Shown: in pieces, positions 1 to 6,003 of the stretch
Layout: every line of letters starts with the position of its first letter
Position numbering within the stretch: position 1 is the stretch's first letter
NCBI GenBank assembly: GCA_026125865.1
Contig: JAHCKI010000143.1
Location: forward strand, 1 to 6,439
Length of the DNA stretch: 6,439 nt
From: Rhodospirillales bacterium
Lineage (GTDB): Bacteria > Pseudomonadota > Alphaproteobacteria > Rhodospirillales > Defluviicoccaceae
Direction of reading: 5' to 3'
Position numbers and translations under genes: made by a program
Notes under the pieces: model-generated
The model's input: the letters and a program-made list of their open reading frames with translations, nothing else
What the model was told of the DNA's origin: nothing
Databases searched by the model: none

Positions 1-1091
1 AAGACACCGGGATTGCTGTCGGTGCCGCCGGCCACATCCACCGGATTCACCAGCGACGCCGCCGGTGGCAGGATCGCCGCCAGGTTCTTGCGTGTCTCCT
101 CAGCCAGCGGTGGCATCACGATGCCGGCCTCGGTGAGAGTGTCGGCGGCAATGGTGGCGTGGCCGCCGCCATCGGCGAGGATGGCGACACGATTGGAAGC
201 GGGTGGCGGCATCAGGCTCAAGGCTTCAGCCAGCGGCACCACATGATCGGACTGGCGGGCAACGGTGACGCCGACTTGGCGCAGCAGATCGACCGTCATC
301 TCATAGCTGCCTGCCAACGCCCCGGTGTGGGACTTGGCCGAAGCCTGCCCCGCCTCCGTGCGTCCCGATTTGTAGACCACGACCGGTTTCTTCTGGGTTA
401 CGTCGCGGGCGACGTCGAGGAAAGTGCGGCCGTGTTTGAAGCCTTCCACGTACAGAACAGGCACCTGTGTGCCTTCGTCGTCGCCCAGGTACTGCAGATA
501 TTCATTGAACCGGATATCCACCTGGTTGCCGACACCGACGTAGGTTGAAAACCCCAGGTGCCCGCCGGCAGTGCCTTCGGTCACGATCGATAGGGCCATG
601 TTGCCGGACTGAGAGACGATGCCGAGGCCGCCCGGCCGAACGTCCGGCATGCCCACAAGGTTCATTCGGCTGTGCAGGTTGAACACACCCGACGTGTTGG
701 GTCCGACTATGCGCACTCCGTACTTCTGGGCGGCCGCAACCGTTTCTTCCTCGATTCCGGCCCCTTCCGGACCAGCCTCAGAGAAGCCTCCGGCGAGGAT
801 GATCGCGCCCTTGACCCCATTCTTGCCAAGTTCCTCCATGACCCCGGGCAACGTCCTTGCCGGCGTGCACACTAGGGCGAGGTCAACCTCGTCGGGTACG
901 TCCGATACTGATGGAAAGGCCTGGATACCGAGTATTTCCGATTCCTTAGGGTGAATAGGATAAATACCACCCGCGAACTTGTCGGCGATGAGATAGCGAA
1001 GCGCCTGGTAGCCGCGTTTGGTGGGGTCCTTGGAGGCGCCAACGACGGCGACCGAACGCGGCGCCAGAAATCCGAGCAATCCGTTCGACAT
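1..1091 (-). CDS. Acyl-CoA synthetase, NDP-forming (acetate--CoA ligase family), N-terminal part, cut by window edge
   Basis: This frame stays open from an ATG at 1091 to the left edge: 363 complete codons and no stop. The family makes acyl-CoA from an acid, CoA and ATP, or runs the reverse, through a phosphohistidine. Residues 1-135 form a CoA-binding Rossmann domain, with VAVVGAS at 14-20, KRGYQAL at 25-31 and GPNTSGVFN at 130-138. A succinyl-CoA ligase-like domain follows, with SQSGN at 160-164 and SHTGALAG at 254-261; His255 is the expected phosphorylated residue. A further subdomain begins near 300 (NPVDVAGG at 349-356). Full-length fused members are about 700 aa, so the ATP-grasp half probably lies outside the window. 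Shorter alpha-subunit-only members also exist. The gene starts 3 nt after the enoyl-CoA hydratase stop, so the two are very likely translated together. The substrate cannot be read from the sequence. A protein acetyltransferase (Pat-type) is less likely, because no GNAT domain is visible in this part. Confidence 0.9.
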   Translation of the reverse strand, partial: MSNGLLGFLAPRSVAVVGASKDPTKRGYQALRYLIADKFAGGIYPIHPKESEILGIQAFPSVSDVPDEVDLALVCTPARTLPGVMEELGKNGVKGAIILAGGFSEAGPEGAGIEEETVAAAQKYGVRIVGPNTSGVFNLHSRMNLVGMPDVRPGGLGIVSQSGNMALSIVTEGTAGGHLGFSTYVGVGNQVDIRFNEYLQYLGDDEGTQVPVLYVEGFKHGRTFLDVARDVTQKKPVVVYKSGRTEAGQASAKSHTGALAGSYEMTVDLLRQVGVTVARQSDHVVPLAEALSLMPPPASNRVAILADGGGHATIAADTLTEAGIVMPPLAEETRKNLAAILPPAASLVNPVDVAGGTDSNPGV

Positions 1092-1094
1092 GAC

Positions 1095-1883
1095 CTATAC
1101 TCCCTTGAACACCGGTGCGCGCTTTTCGGCGAAGGCGTCGATACCTTCCTTCCAGTCCTTGGTCGTCATGCAGGCGCGAATGCCCTCAAGCTCGGTGACC
1201 AATGCCGTTTCGTAGTCCCGCGCCAAGGCGTTGTTCAGATGCTCCTTGGCCAGCGCCATGGACAATGGCGCTTTTCCGGCGATCTTGGCGGCGAACGCCC
1301 GAACGGCATCCATGAAGCCCTCGTCCGGCAAGGCCTTGGTGGCGAGTCCGATCGCCTCGGCGGTCTTGCCGTTGACGCGGTCGCCGGTGAACACCAGTTC
1401 GCGTGCTTTCGCAATCCCCACCAATTGCGGCAGAATGTGGGTGACGCCGCCGCCGAGGAAAGTGCCGATGGAGATTTCGGGAAAGCCGATCTGGGCCGAC
1501 TCCTTCATCAGGACGAAGTCGGACGACACCGCCATCTCCGCCCCGGCGCCGAGCGCAAAGCCATTGACCGCGGCGATCACCGGGCGGCGCAGTGTGCGGA
1601 TGCGGCGGCAGACGTCGTTGGCCTTGATCAAATATTGGCGTTTCTGGAAATCAGTGCGCTCGCCGGCGCCGTGAGCCTTGAGGTCGGCGCCGACGCAGAA
1701 TGCCCTGCCCTCTCCCGTCAGCACCACCACCCGCATGTCCGGATCGGCATCGGCATCATCGAGTGCGGCAAGGACATCGTCGTAAAGCTGCTCGACCACC
1801 GCGTTGAGCCGTTCCGGCCGGTTCAGCCGAATCTCGGCGATGCCGTTCGCCTTCTCATAGATAACGGTCTCGAACGTAGGCAT
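1095..1883 (-). CDS. Enoyl-CoA hydratase/isomerase family protein (crotonase superfamily)
   Basis: A complete gene of 262 aa, close to the usual 255-265 aa of single-domain enoyl-CoA hydratases. These cytoplasmic enzymes typically add water to trans-2-enoyl-CoA in fatty acid or aromatic acid breakdown. Counting from the ATG at 1883, the first oxyanion-hole loop is AFCVGADLK (61-69) and the second is AVNGFALGAGAEM (105-117). Both glutamates matching the catalytic pair of rat mitochondrial hydratase (Glu144 and Glu164) appear present: Glu136 in FPEISIG and Glu162 in RELVFTGDR. True hydratase activity is therefore more likely than an isomerase or dehalogenase side branch, but crotonase specificity is hard to read from sequence. 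A GTG at 1892 would add three residues (MSK), but it touches the Shine-Dalgarno sequence directly, so I prefer the ATG at 1883. The gene is first in an operon with the acyl-CoA synthetase. Confidence 0.9.
   Translation of the reverse strand: MPTFETVIYEKANGIAEIRLNRPERLNAVVEQLYDDVLAALDDADADPDMRVVVLTGEGRAFCVGADLKAHGAGERTDFQKRQYLIKANDVCRRIRTLRRPVIAAVNGFALGAGAEMAVSSDFVLMKESAQIGFPEISIGTFLGGGVTHILPQLVGIAKARELVFTGDRVNGKTAEAIGLATKALPDEGFMDAVRAFAAKIAGKAPLSMALAKEHLNNALARDYETALVTELEGIRACMTTKDWKEGIDAFAEKRAPVFKGV
1100..1106 (-). promoter_or_regulatory. Ribosome binding site of the acyl-CoA synthetase gene
   Basis: On the minus strand, AAGGGAG lies 8 nt before the ATG at 1091. It sits inside the last codons of the enoyl-CoA hydratase gene. 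It supports the chosen start and coupled translation of the pair. Confidence 0.7.
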
Positions 1884-1892
1884 CTTGGACAC

Positions 1893-1899
1893 CCTCCCC
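1893..1899 (-). promoter_or_regulatory. Ribosome binding site that decides the enoyl-CoA hydratase start
   Basis: On the minus strand, GGGGAGG ends immediately before GTG (1892-1890) and 9 nt before ATG (1883-1881). Normal spacing is about 5-10 nt, so the downstream ATG is the better start. Confidence 0.65.
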
Positions 1900-1917
1900 T
1901 TTTCTTTTCCTGCACCG

Positions 1918-1947
1918 AGTCTATCACGCTTATCAACCGCTGGTCAC
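1918..1947 (-). promoter_or_regulatory. Possible sigma70-type promoter of the hydratase/synthetase operon
   Basis: On the minus strand, GTGACC (1947-1942; 4 of 6 matches to TTGACA) is followed after 18 nt by TAGACT (1923-1918; 4 of 6 matches to TATAAT). Transcription would start about 25-30 nt before the ATG at 1883. The spacer holds the direct repeat TGATA-AGCG-TGATA (1935-1922), which could be an operator half-site pair. Both are weak matches found by eye in the 134-nt gap between two same-strand operons. Confidence 0.3.
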
Positions 1948-2026
1948 GGCCAATGCCCGAAAAAAACTTAGTGCTTCGAGGTTGGGGGCCAGATCGCTGC
2001 CGTCGTCTCCTGTCGCGAGACCGGGA

Positions 2027-2515
2027 TCAGAAAAGCAAAGAGCGGACGGCGAGGGCCAAGAGCGCCAGCACACCGAGACCGAGAAAACGCGCGCGCAGCG
2101 ACAAGATGGAAAGCACCACCTGCGTCCAGTACCAGGACTTGGCGAAACGGGGACCGAACTTAGGGTGGATGATGGTGTGCATCTCTTCCTCCAGGTCGCC
2201 GATCAGGTATTCGCGTGTTTCCTTGGGCAACAACAGGTGAAGCAGTTTTTCGCCGAACTCCGGGACGCGGATGCCCCTGCGGGACGCCGGCTCATCGCTG
2301 CGGCGGACTCCCATGGTCACTTGCGGGGTGGTCAGCCCGGCCTCGAGTTCCAACAAGAAGCACTCGATGGATTGCCGCGCCCGTTCCGGCTCATCACTGG
2401 CCGCCAGTTGTCGCAGGATCAAGGCAACCCGTTGACGCCCGGACACTGACAAGCGATCCAGAATGTGCTCGTGACCGGAAGGGACGGAATTCAACATGGC
2501 GCGTTCGTGTGTCAT
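2027..2515 (-). CDS. Permease-prefix-domain-2-like small membrane protein, partner of PadR
   Basis: A 162-aa protein. Residues 90-137 (LLHLLLPKE, then REYLIGDLEEE, then WYWTQVV) match my memory of 'permease prefix domain 2': an LLP segment, GDLEEE, then a WYW motif. In many bacteria that domain precedes MacB-like ABC permeases (the ADOP group), often beside a PadR regulator. Here no permease follows. After the domain there is only one hydrophobic stretch (about 143-162), and the protein ends there. The N-terminal part (1-85) is soluble-looking and unrecognised. The start is the ATG at 2515, which overlaps the PadR stop as ATGA and has GGGAG 7 nt upstream; the frame is open further upstream, but that stretch is PadR shadow. 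The likely role, by inference, is a membrane-bound sensor or modulator of PadR, much as HAAS-domain proteins pair with PadR. A remnant of a lost permease is the alternative. Confidence 0.75.
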   Translation of the reverse strand: MTHERAMLNSVPSGHEHILDRLSVSGRQRVALILRQLAASDEPERARQSIECFLLELEAGLTTPQVTMGVRRSDEPASRRGIRVPEFGEKLLHLLLPKETREYLIGDLEEEMHTIIHPKFGPRFAKSWYWTQVVLSILSLRARFLGLGVLALLALAVRSLLF

Positions 2516-2844
2516 GCCTGGGCTCCCACCATGGCCACCGGAATCCAGGTTGCCTTTGTCGCCGCGTTGGCGGCATGCAACGCGCGGACGCCCGATGCCT
2601 GAATGCGAAAGCAGCGACGGCGGCGCCCGCCCCGTTCGGGCGATGCGGCGGCCGGATGCGACGTCACCAGACCGCACTGCTGGAGGCGAGCCAGCGTCGC
2701 GTAGATGGAGCCGATGGAGACCATCCGCTGATTTCGCCGGGCGACCTCCCGACGGATTGTCATGCCGTAGGCGTCGCCGCCGAGTTGCAGCAATGCCTGC
2801 AACACGACCCGCTCAAACTGTTGCAATCGCTCTTCCTTGCCCAT
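2512..2844 (-). CDS. PadR-family transcriptional regulator
   Basis: A 110-aa protein of the size of short (subfamily 2) PadR regulators. The winged-helix region spans about 10-90: FERVVLQALLQLG, then DAYGMTIRREVARR, the recognition-helix region SIGSIYATLARLQQCGLV (43-60), and a wing with a run of arginines (RGGRRRRCFRI, 71-81). The tail (90-110) is short, so the usual dimerising C-terminal helix is only partly present. PadR proteins bind DNA as dimers and usually repress nearby genes and themselves in response to a small molecule or a partner protein. The ATG at 2844 has GAGAGAGG 5 nt upstream. The stop overlaps the start of the membrane protein gene by 4 nt, so the two are translated together. 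It is divergent from the feo operon across a 267-nt gap. The effector is unknown. Confidence 0.88.
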   Translation of the reverse strand: MGKEERLQQFERVVLQALLQLGGDAYGMTIRREVARRNQRMVSIGSIYATLARLQQCGLVTSHPAAASPERGGRRRRCFRIQASGVRALHAANAATKATWIPVAMVGAQA

Positions 2845-2894
2845 GGTCGCCTCTCTCGGAACCGCACTTCCTCAAATGATGGGTTACACCGAGG

Positions 2895-2923
2895 ACCATA
2901 TGCCTTGTTCATGGTTTGTTCAA
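2895..2923 (-). promoter_or_regulatory. Probable promoter of the padR operon
   Basis: On the minus strand, TTGAAC (2923-2918) and TATGGT (2900-2895) are separated by exactly 17 nt, each matching 4 of 6 consensus bases. Transcription would start near 2888, giving a leader of about 45 nt before the ATG at 2844. This is a prediction by eye. Confidence 0.45.
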
Positions 2924-2926
2924 GGC
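2902..2926. promoter_or_regulatory. Inverted repeat overlapping the padR promoter, candidate PadR operator
   Basis: The arms GCCTTG (2902-2907) and CAAGGC (2921-2926) are separated by 13 nt, and two further inner base pairs are symmetrical (CA at 2910-2911, TG at 2917-2918). The element covers the predicted -35 box and most of the spacer, the usual place for an autorepressor site. TTGTTCA also recurs directly within it, 11 nt apart (2905 and 2916). That PadR binds here is an inference from position. Confidence 0.4.
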
Positions 2927-3068
2927 CAAAAAAGGAATATCGGCCTAATTTTTGCTCACTGACGACCGCCGACTCCTCCAATCACCGGACTCCGCATTTT
3001 TTGCGAATCCTTATCGTCGGGGCTTGCAACGCCTCGACCAATCCCTTATTTGTTTTAGGGGCAATTAG

Positions 3069-3089
3069 TGCGAATGGTTCTCATTTTCA
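3069..3089 (+). promoter_or_regulatory. Fur-box-like iron operator upstream of feoA1
   Basis: GCGAATGGTTCTCATTTTC (3070-3088) matches the classical 19-bp Fur consensus at 13 positions, counted by eye. It keeps the AATG...CATT core and has flanking T and A. It ends 22 nt before the feoA1 start, so a bound repressor would block transcription start or early elongation. A weak candidate promoter lies just upstream (TTGCAA at 3024-3029, 17 nt, TATTTG at 3047-3052). In some alphaproteobacteria Fur or Mur recognises this class of site. The match plus ferrous iron genes downstream makes iron repression likely. Confidence 0.65.
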
Positions 3090-3111
3090 GATTGACCCTG
3101 TAGGGGTTGTC

Positions 3112-3426
3112 ATGTTTGATGCAACAATGGAAATCGGATCGGAACCAACATCTCACGGGCAAATGACGGACCTCGGCAACCGTCGGTTTCCACTTACTCT
3201 CGCCGACGAGGGAGATCGTGTTCGCATTGTCGCCGTTCAGGCGGGTCGCGGCATGACGCGCCGCTTGACCGACATGGGTCTACCGATGGGAAGCGAAATC
3301 GTCGTTGTTCAGCGACTTGGCAAGGGTTCCGTCGTTGTCGCCCACGAGCAGACGCGCATGGCCTTGGGGGCGGGCATGGCCCACCGCATTCTGGTGACGC
3401 CCGCGGACGGATTTGCCGAACGATGA
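3112..3426 (+). CDS. feoA: FeoA family protein, first copy (ferrous iron transport)
   Basis: A 104-aa protein with an unrecognised N-terminal extension of about 28 residues, then an SH3-like FeoA domain (about 28-97). Family hallmarks are RVRIVAVQAG (37-46), RRLTDMGLPMGSEI (50-63) and a final RMALGAGMAHRILV (82-95). FeoA is a small cytoplasmic partner of the FeoB iron permease, with no catalytic activity of its own. The ATG at 3112 has AGGGG 5 nt upstream (3102-3106); a second in-frame ATG at 3127 is possible but lacks such a site. The gene is first in the operon and its stop overlaps the second feoA start as ATGA. It differs strongly from the second copy: it lacks the GDPVEI segment and has KGSVVVAHEQ there instead, so it is a diverged paralogue and not a recent duplicate. 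Confidence 0.88.
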   Translation: MFDATMEIGSEPTSHGQMTDLGNRRFPLTLADEGDRVRIVAVQAGRGMTRRLTDMGLPMGSEIVVVQRLGKGSVVVAHEQTRMALGAGMAHRILVTPADGFAER

Positions 3427-3659
3427 GTCATGTCGGCGATATGGAAGTGGGCGAACGCGCCCGTATCATCGGCATTGGCAAGGGTGAGCGCGCCTACCGC
3501 CAGCGACTGCTGGCCATGGGACTGACACCCGGAACCGAATTCACTTTAACCCGTTTGGCGCCGCTCGGAGATCCCGTTGAAATCAGCGTGCGTGGGTACG
3601 CCATGAGTCTGCGCAAAGGTGAAGCCGAAATGTTGACCATCGAGCGTGTCGTATCATGA
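3423..3659 (+). CDS. feoA: FeoA family protein, second copy (ferrous iron transport)
   Basis: A 78-aa protein, the normal length for stand-alone FeoA, that is one SH3-like domain from end to end. Hallmarks are ERARIIGIGKG (11-21), RQRLLAMGLTPGTEF (26-40), APLGDPVEISVRGYAMSLRKGEA (about 46-68, the most typical FeoA stretch) and a closing LTIERVV. It probably contacts FeoB and supports Fe(II) uptake. Its start overlaps the stop of the first feoA by 4 nt. Its own stop (3657-3659) lies in the first copy of a 17-bp tandem repeat that leads into feoB. No Shine-Dalgarno sequence is obvious, which fits coupled translation. Confidence 0.92.
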   Translation: MSHVGDMEVGERARIIGIGKGERAYRQRLLAMGLTPGTEFTLTRLAPLGDPVEISVRGYAMSLRKGEAEMLTIERVVS

Positions 3660-3676
3660 AGCGTGTCGTATCATGA
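3643..3676 (+). repeat. Perfect 17-bp tandem duplication at the feoA2/feoB junction
   Basis: AGCGTGTCGTATCATGA occurs at 3643-3659 and again, without a gap, at 3660-3676. Each copy ends in ATGA. The first copy encodes the last residues and stop of the second FeoA; the second copy supplies the feoB ATG. Removing one copy would restore a simple ATGA overlap between feoA2 and feoB, so this is most simply a slippage duplication of an ancestral 4-nt overlap. Confidence 0.97.
3656..3676 (+). other. Six-codon minicistron linking feoA2 and feoB
   Basis: ATG at 3656-3658 opens the frame MKRVVS and stops at TGA 3674-3676. Its start overlaps the feoA2 stop (ATGA, 3656-3659) and its stop overlaps the feoB start (ATGA, 3673-3676). 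Terminating ribosomes could restart here and again at feoB. The peptide itself is just the shifted repeat and is unlikely to have a function. Whether it is translated is unknown. Confidence 0.4.
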
Positions 3677-5997
3677 GTGGCGTGACGATCGGGGTCGTCG
3701 GCAATCCCAACTGCGGCAAGACCACGCTTTTCAACGCCCTGACCGGAGCACGGCAGAAAGTCGGCAACTGGCCGGGCGTTACGGTCGAACGCAAGACCGG
3801 TTCCTACCGCCACGCCGGCACGAATATCCGCGTGGTCGATCTGCCGGGGGTTTACTCGCTCGGTGTGACCTCCCTGACCTCCATCGATGAACGGATCGCC
3901 CGTGACTACATCCTCTCGGGCGACGCCGACCTTATCGTCAACATCGTCGATGCCTCCAATCTCGAACGGAACATTTACCTCACGACCCAGATTCTGGAAA
4001 TGCGCGTCCCCGTGGTCGTCGCCCTCAACATGATGGACGTCGCTCACGACAAAGGCATTCGCATCGATACCGCCAAGCTGGCGCAGCGGCTCGGTTGCCC
4101 TGTTATTCCCCTCGTCGCGGCGCGCGGCGAGGGCGTCGAAGAACTGAAGCAGGCGATCGAAACGGCGGCGCGGGAGCGGCACGTTTCGCCGGTGGCGTTG
4201 AGCTATACGGATGAAATCGAGGAAGCGATCGTCGACCTTGTCCCGGTCGTCGCCGCCGTCGCCGCCGAGCGCCGGCTGGACGCGCGCTGGCTCGCCCTGC
4301 AAGCCCTGGAAGGGGATGAGGTCATCCACCAGTTGTTCGATGGCGTCGAACCAGACACCTTCGCCAAAAAACAGGATGCGTTGGCGGCGCGCGCCGGCGA
4401 AGACGTGGATATTCTCATTGCTGACGCGCGGTATGGATTCGCCAACGCCCTGATGCGAGAAAGCGTTCGCCGGATCGGCGCCGTCGGCCGCAGCATGTCG
4501 GACCGCATCGATCGGGTTGTGCTCAATCGCGTTCTGGGCATCCCGATCTTTATCGCCATCATCTATCTGATGTTCATGTTCACCGTCAATTTCGCCAGCG
4601 CCTTCATCGATTTTTTCGATATCCTGGCGGGGACGGTCCTGGTCGATGGCGTCAGTGCGATCATGGAAAGCATTGGGGCGCCGCCCTGGTTGATCGCCGT
4701 CATCGCCGGCGGTGTCGGTGGCGGCATCCAGACCGTCGCCACCTTCATCCCCGTGATCGGGTTCCTCTATCTGTTCCTGTCGGTGCTCGAGGACTCGGGC
4801 TACATGGCGCGCGCCGCCTTCGTCATGGACCGCTTCATGCGCGGCGTCGGTCTGCCCGGCAAGTCGTTCATCCCGTTGATCGTCGGTTTCGGGTGCAACG
4901 TTCCGGCAATCATGGCCACCCGTACTCTCGAAAACCGTCGCGACCGCATTATGACCGTGATGATGGCGCCGTTCATGTCCTGTGGCGCGCGTCTCCCAGT
5001 CTATGCCCTCTTCGCTGCCGCCTTCTTTCCCGTCGGCGGTCAGAATCTGGTGTTCGCACTCTATCTGATCGGCATCGGGTTCGCGGTGACCACAGGCTTG
5101 GTGCTGAAAAACACGCTTCTGCGGGGCGAAACGTCGCCGTTTGTCATGGAGTTGCCGCCCTACCACATGCCAACAGTGAAGGGTGTGCTGCTCCGCACCT
5201 GGGACCGGTTGAAGGCATTCCTGTTCCGTGCCGGCAAGGTCATCATCGCGGTGGTCGTCGTCCTCAATTTCCTCAATTCCTGGGGCACCGACGGATCGTT
5301 CGGCAACGAGGACAGCGACCGGTCGGTACTAGCGATGATCGGCAAGAGCGCCACGCCCGTGCTTGCGCCCTTGGGCATCGACGAGAACAACTGGCCGGCG
5401 ACGGTCGGTCTGTTTACCGGTGTCTTCGCCAAGGAGGCGGTGGTCGGAACCCTTGATGCACTGTATTCGGCGATGGCGGAAGACGCCGCGGGCGCCGGGG
5501 CGGAAACCGCGTTCGATTTCTGGGGTGGGATCAGTGAGGCGTTCGCGTCCATACCTGCCAATCTCAGCGCCATGGTTGACACATTCGCGGACCCGCTTGG
5601 GCTTAATATCGGTGACACGGCGGAGCCGGAAGCGGCGGCGGCCGAACAAGAGGTCGCCCTCGGCACCTTCGGTGCGATGGCCAGCCGTTTTGACGGCGCC
5701 ATTGGGGCTTTTGCCTATCTATTGGCGGTATTGCTCTATATGCCGTGTGTCGCCGCCATCGCGGCCATCCATCGTGAGACCGGTGGAGCCTGGACGGCGT
5801 TCGCCATCCTTTGGACCACCGGGTTGGCCTATGGCTCATCCGTAACCGCCTACCAGATCGGAACATTCAGCCAGCATCCCGCCGGGTCGATCGCCTGGAC
5901 TATCGCCATTGCAGTTGTCTTCATCGGCGTGTTGGCGGCCCTTCGCCACCTGGGGAGCAGACTGCCGCAACAAACGGCGGTGGCGGCAGCAGAGTAG
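3673..5997 (+). CDS. feoB: Ferrous iron transport protein B (GTPase-coupled Fe(II) permease)
   Basis: A 774-aa protein, almost the length of E. coli FeoB. It moves Fe(II) across the inner membrane and needs its cytoplasmic GTPase domain. The GTPase motifs are GNPNCGKT (G1, 10-17), Thr37 in NWPGVTVE (G2), DLPG (G3, 56-59), NMMD (G4, 119-122) and AARGEG (G5, 149-154). A helical GDI-like linker spans about 165-265. The membrane part has hydrophobic helices from about 286 onward, two Gate domains, and conserved cysteines in GFGCNVPA (Cys408), FMSCGARLPVY (Cys437) and YMPCVA (Cys692). An Ala/Glu-rich loop lies at about 602-665. I chose the ATG at 3673 because it overlaps the preceding stop and begins the normal N-terminus MSGVTIGVVG. 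A GTG at 3646 would only add residues encoded by the duplicated repeat. No strong ribosome binding site is visible, so translation probably depends on feoA2. Confidence 0.97.
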   Translation: MSGVTIGVVGNPNCGKTTLFNALTGARQKVGNWPGVTVERKTGSYRHAGTNIRVVDLPGVYSLGVTSLTSIDERIARDYILSGDADLIVNIVDASNLERNIYLTTQILEMRVPVVVALNMMDVAHDKGIRIDTAKLAQRLGCPVIPLVAARGEGVEELKQAIETAARERHVSPVALSYTDEIEEAIVDLVPVVAAVAAERRLDARWLALQALEGDEVIHQLFDGVEPDTFAKKQDALAARAGEDVDILIADARYGFANALMRESVRRIGAVGRSMSDRIDRVVLNRVLGIPIFIAIIYLMFMFTVNFASAFIDFFDILAGTVLVDGVSAIMESIGAPPWLIAVIAGGVGGGIQTVATFIPVIGFLYLFLSVLEDSGYMARAAFVMDRFMRGVGLPGKSFIPLIVGFGCNVPAIMATRTLENRRDRIMTVMMAPFMSCGARLPVYALFAAAFFPVGGQNLVFALYLIGIGFAVTTGLVLKNTLLRGETSPFVMELPPYHMPTVKGVLLRTWDRLKAFLFRAGKVIIAVVVVLNFLNSWGTDGSFGNEDSDRSVLAMIGKSATPVLAPLGIDENNWPATVGLFTGVFAKEAVVGTLDALYSAMAEDAAGAGAETAFDFWGGISEAFASIPANLSAMVDTFADPLGLNIGDTAEPEAAAAEQEVALGTFGAMASRFDGAIGAFAYLLAVLLYMPCVAAIAAIHRETGGAWTAFAILWTTGLAYGSSVTAYQIGTFSQHPAGSIAWTIAIAVVFIGVLAALRHLGSRLPQQTAVAAAE

Positions 5998-6003
5998 CAA
6001 CGG

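Noticed and set aside
159..548. Plus-strand frames opposite the acyl-CoA synthetase gene
   Set aside because: The minus-strand frame carries clear family motifs throughout, so these are shadows.
1960..2021. Possible terminator after the PadR module (minus-strand stem GTCTC/GAGAC at 2021-2005 and a T-run at 1966-1960)
   Set aside because: The stem is only 5 bp and lies about 38 nt from the T-run, so they do not form an intrinsic terminator together.
951..2240. A 429-codon plus-strand frame across the hydratase region
   Set aside because: It lies antisense to two well-supported genes and crosses their intergenic gap, and its translation has no family features.
2516..2677. Upstream extension of the prefix-domain protein to a start at 2677
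   Set aside because: These 54 codons are PadR coding sequence in another frame. The ATGA overlap and GGGAG support the start at 2515.
2923..2951. Hairpin AGGCC...GGCCT followed by TAATTTTT, terminator-like on the plus strand
   Set aside because: It has a 5-bp stem with a 14-nt loop, and no plus-strand gene ends nearby that would need it.
2993..3005. Short palindrome CGCATTTTTTGCG upstream of feo
   Set aside because: Four-base arms in an AT-rich spacer are expected by chance, and it has no clear relation to a promoter.
3646..3672. GTG start for feoB nine codons upstream
   Set aside because: The extra residues come only from the duplicated repeat and the end of feoA2. The ATG at 3673 gives the standard FeoB N-terminus.
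3583..5166. A 527-codon open frame on the minus strand opposite feoB
   Set aside because: Its product is Asp/His/Arg/Gly-rich low-complexity sequence with no recognisable domain. It mirrors feoB codons, as is common in GC-rich genes.
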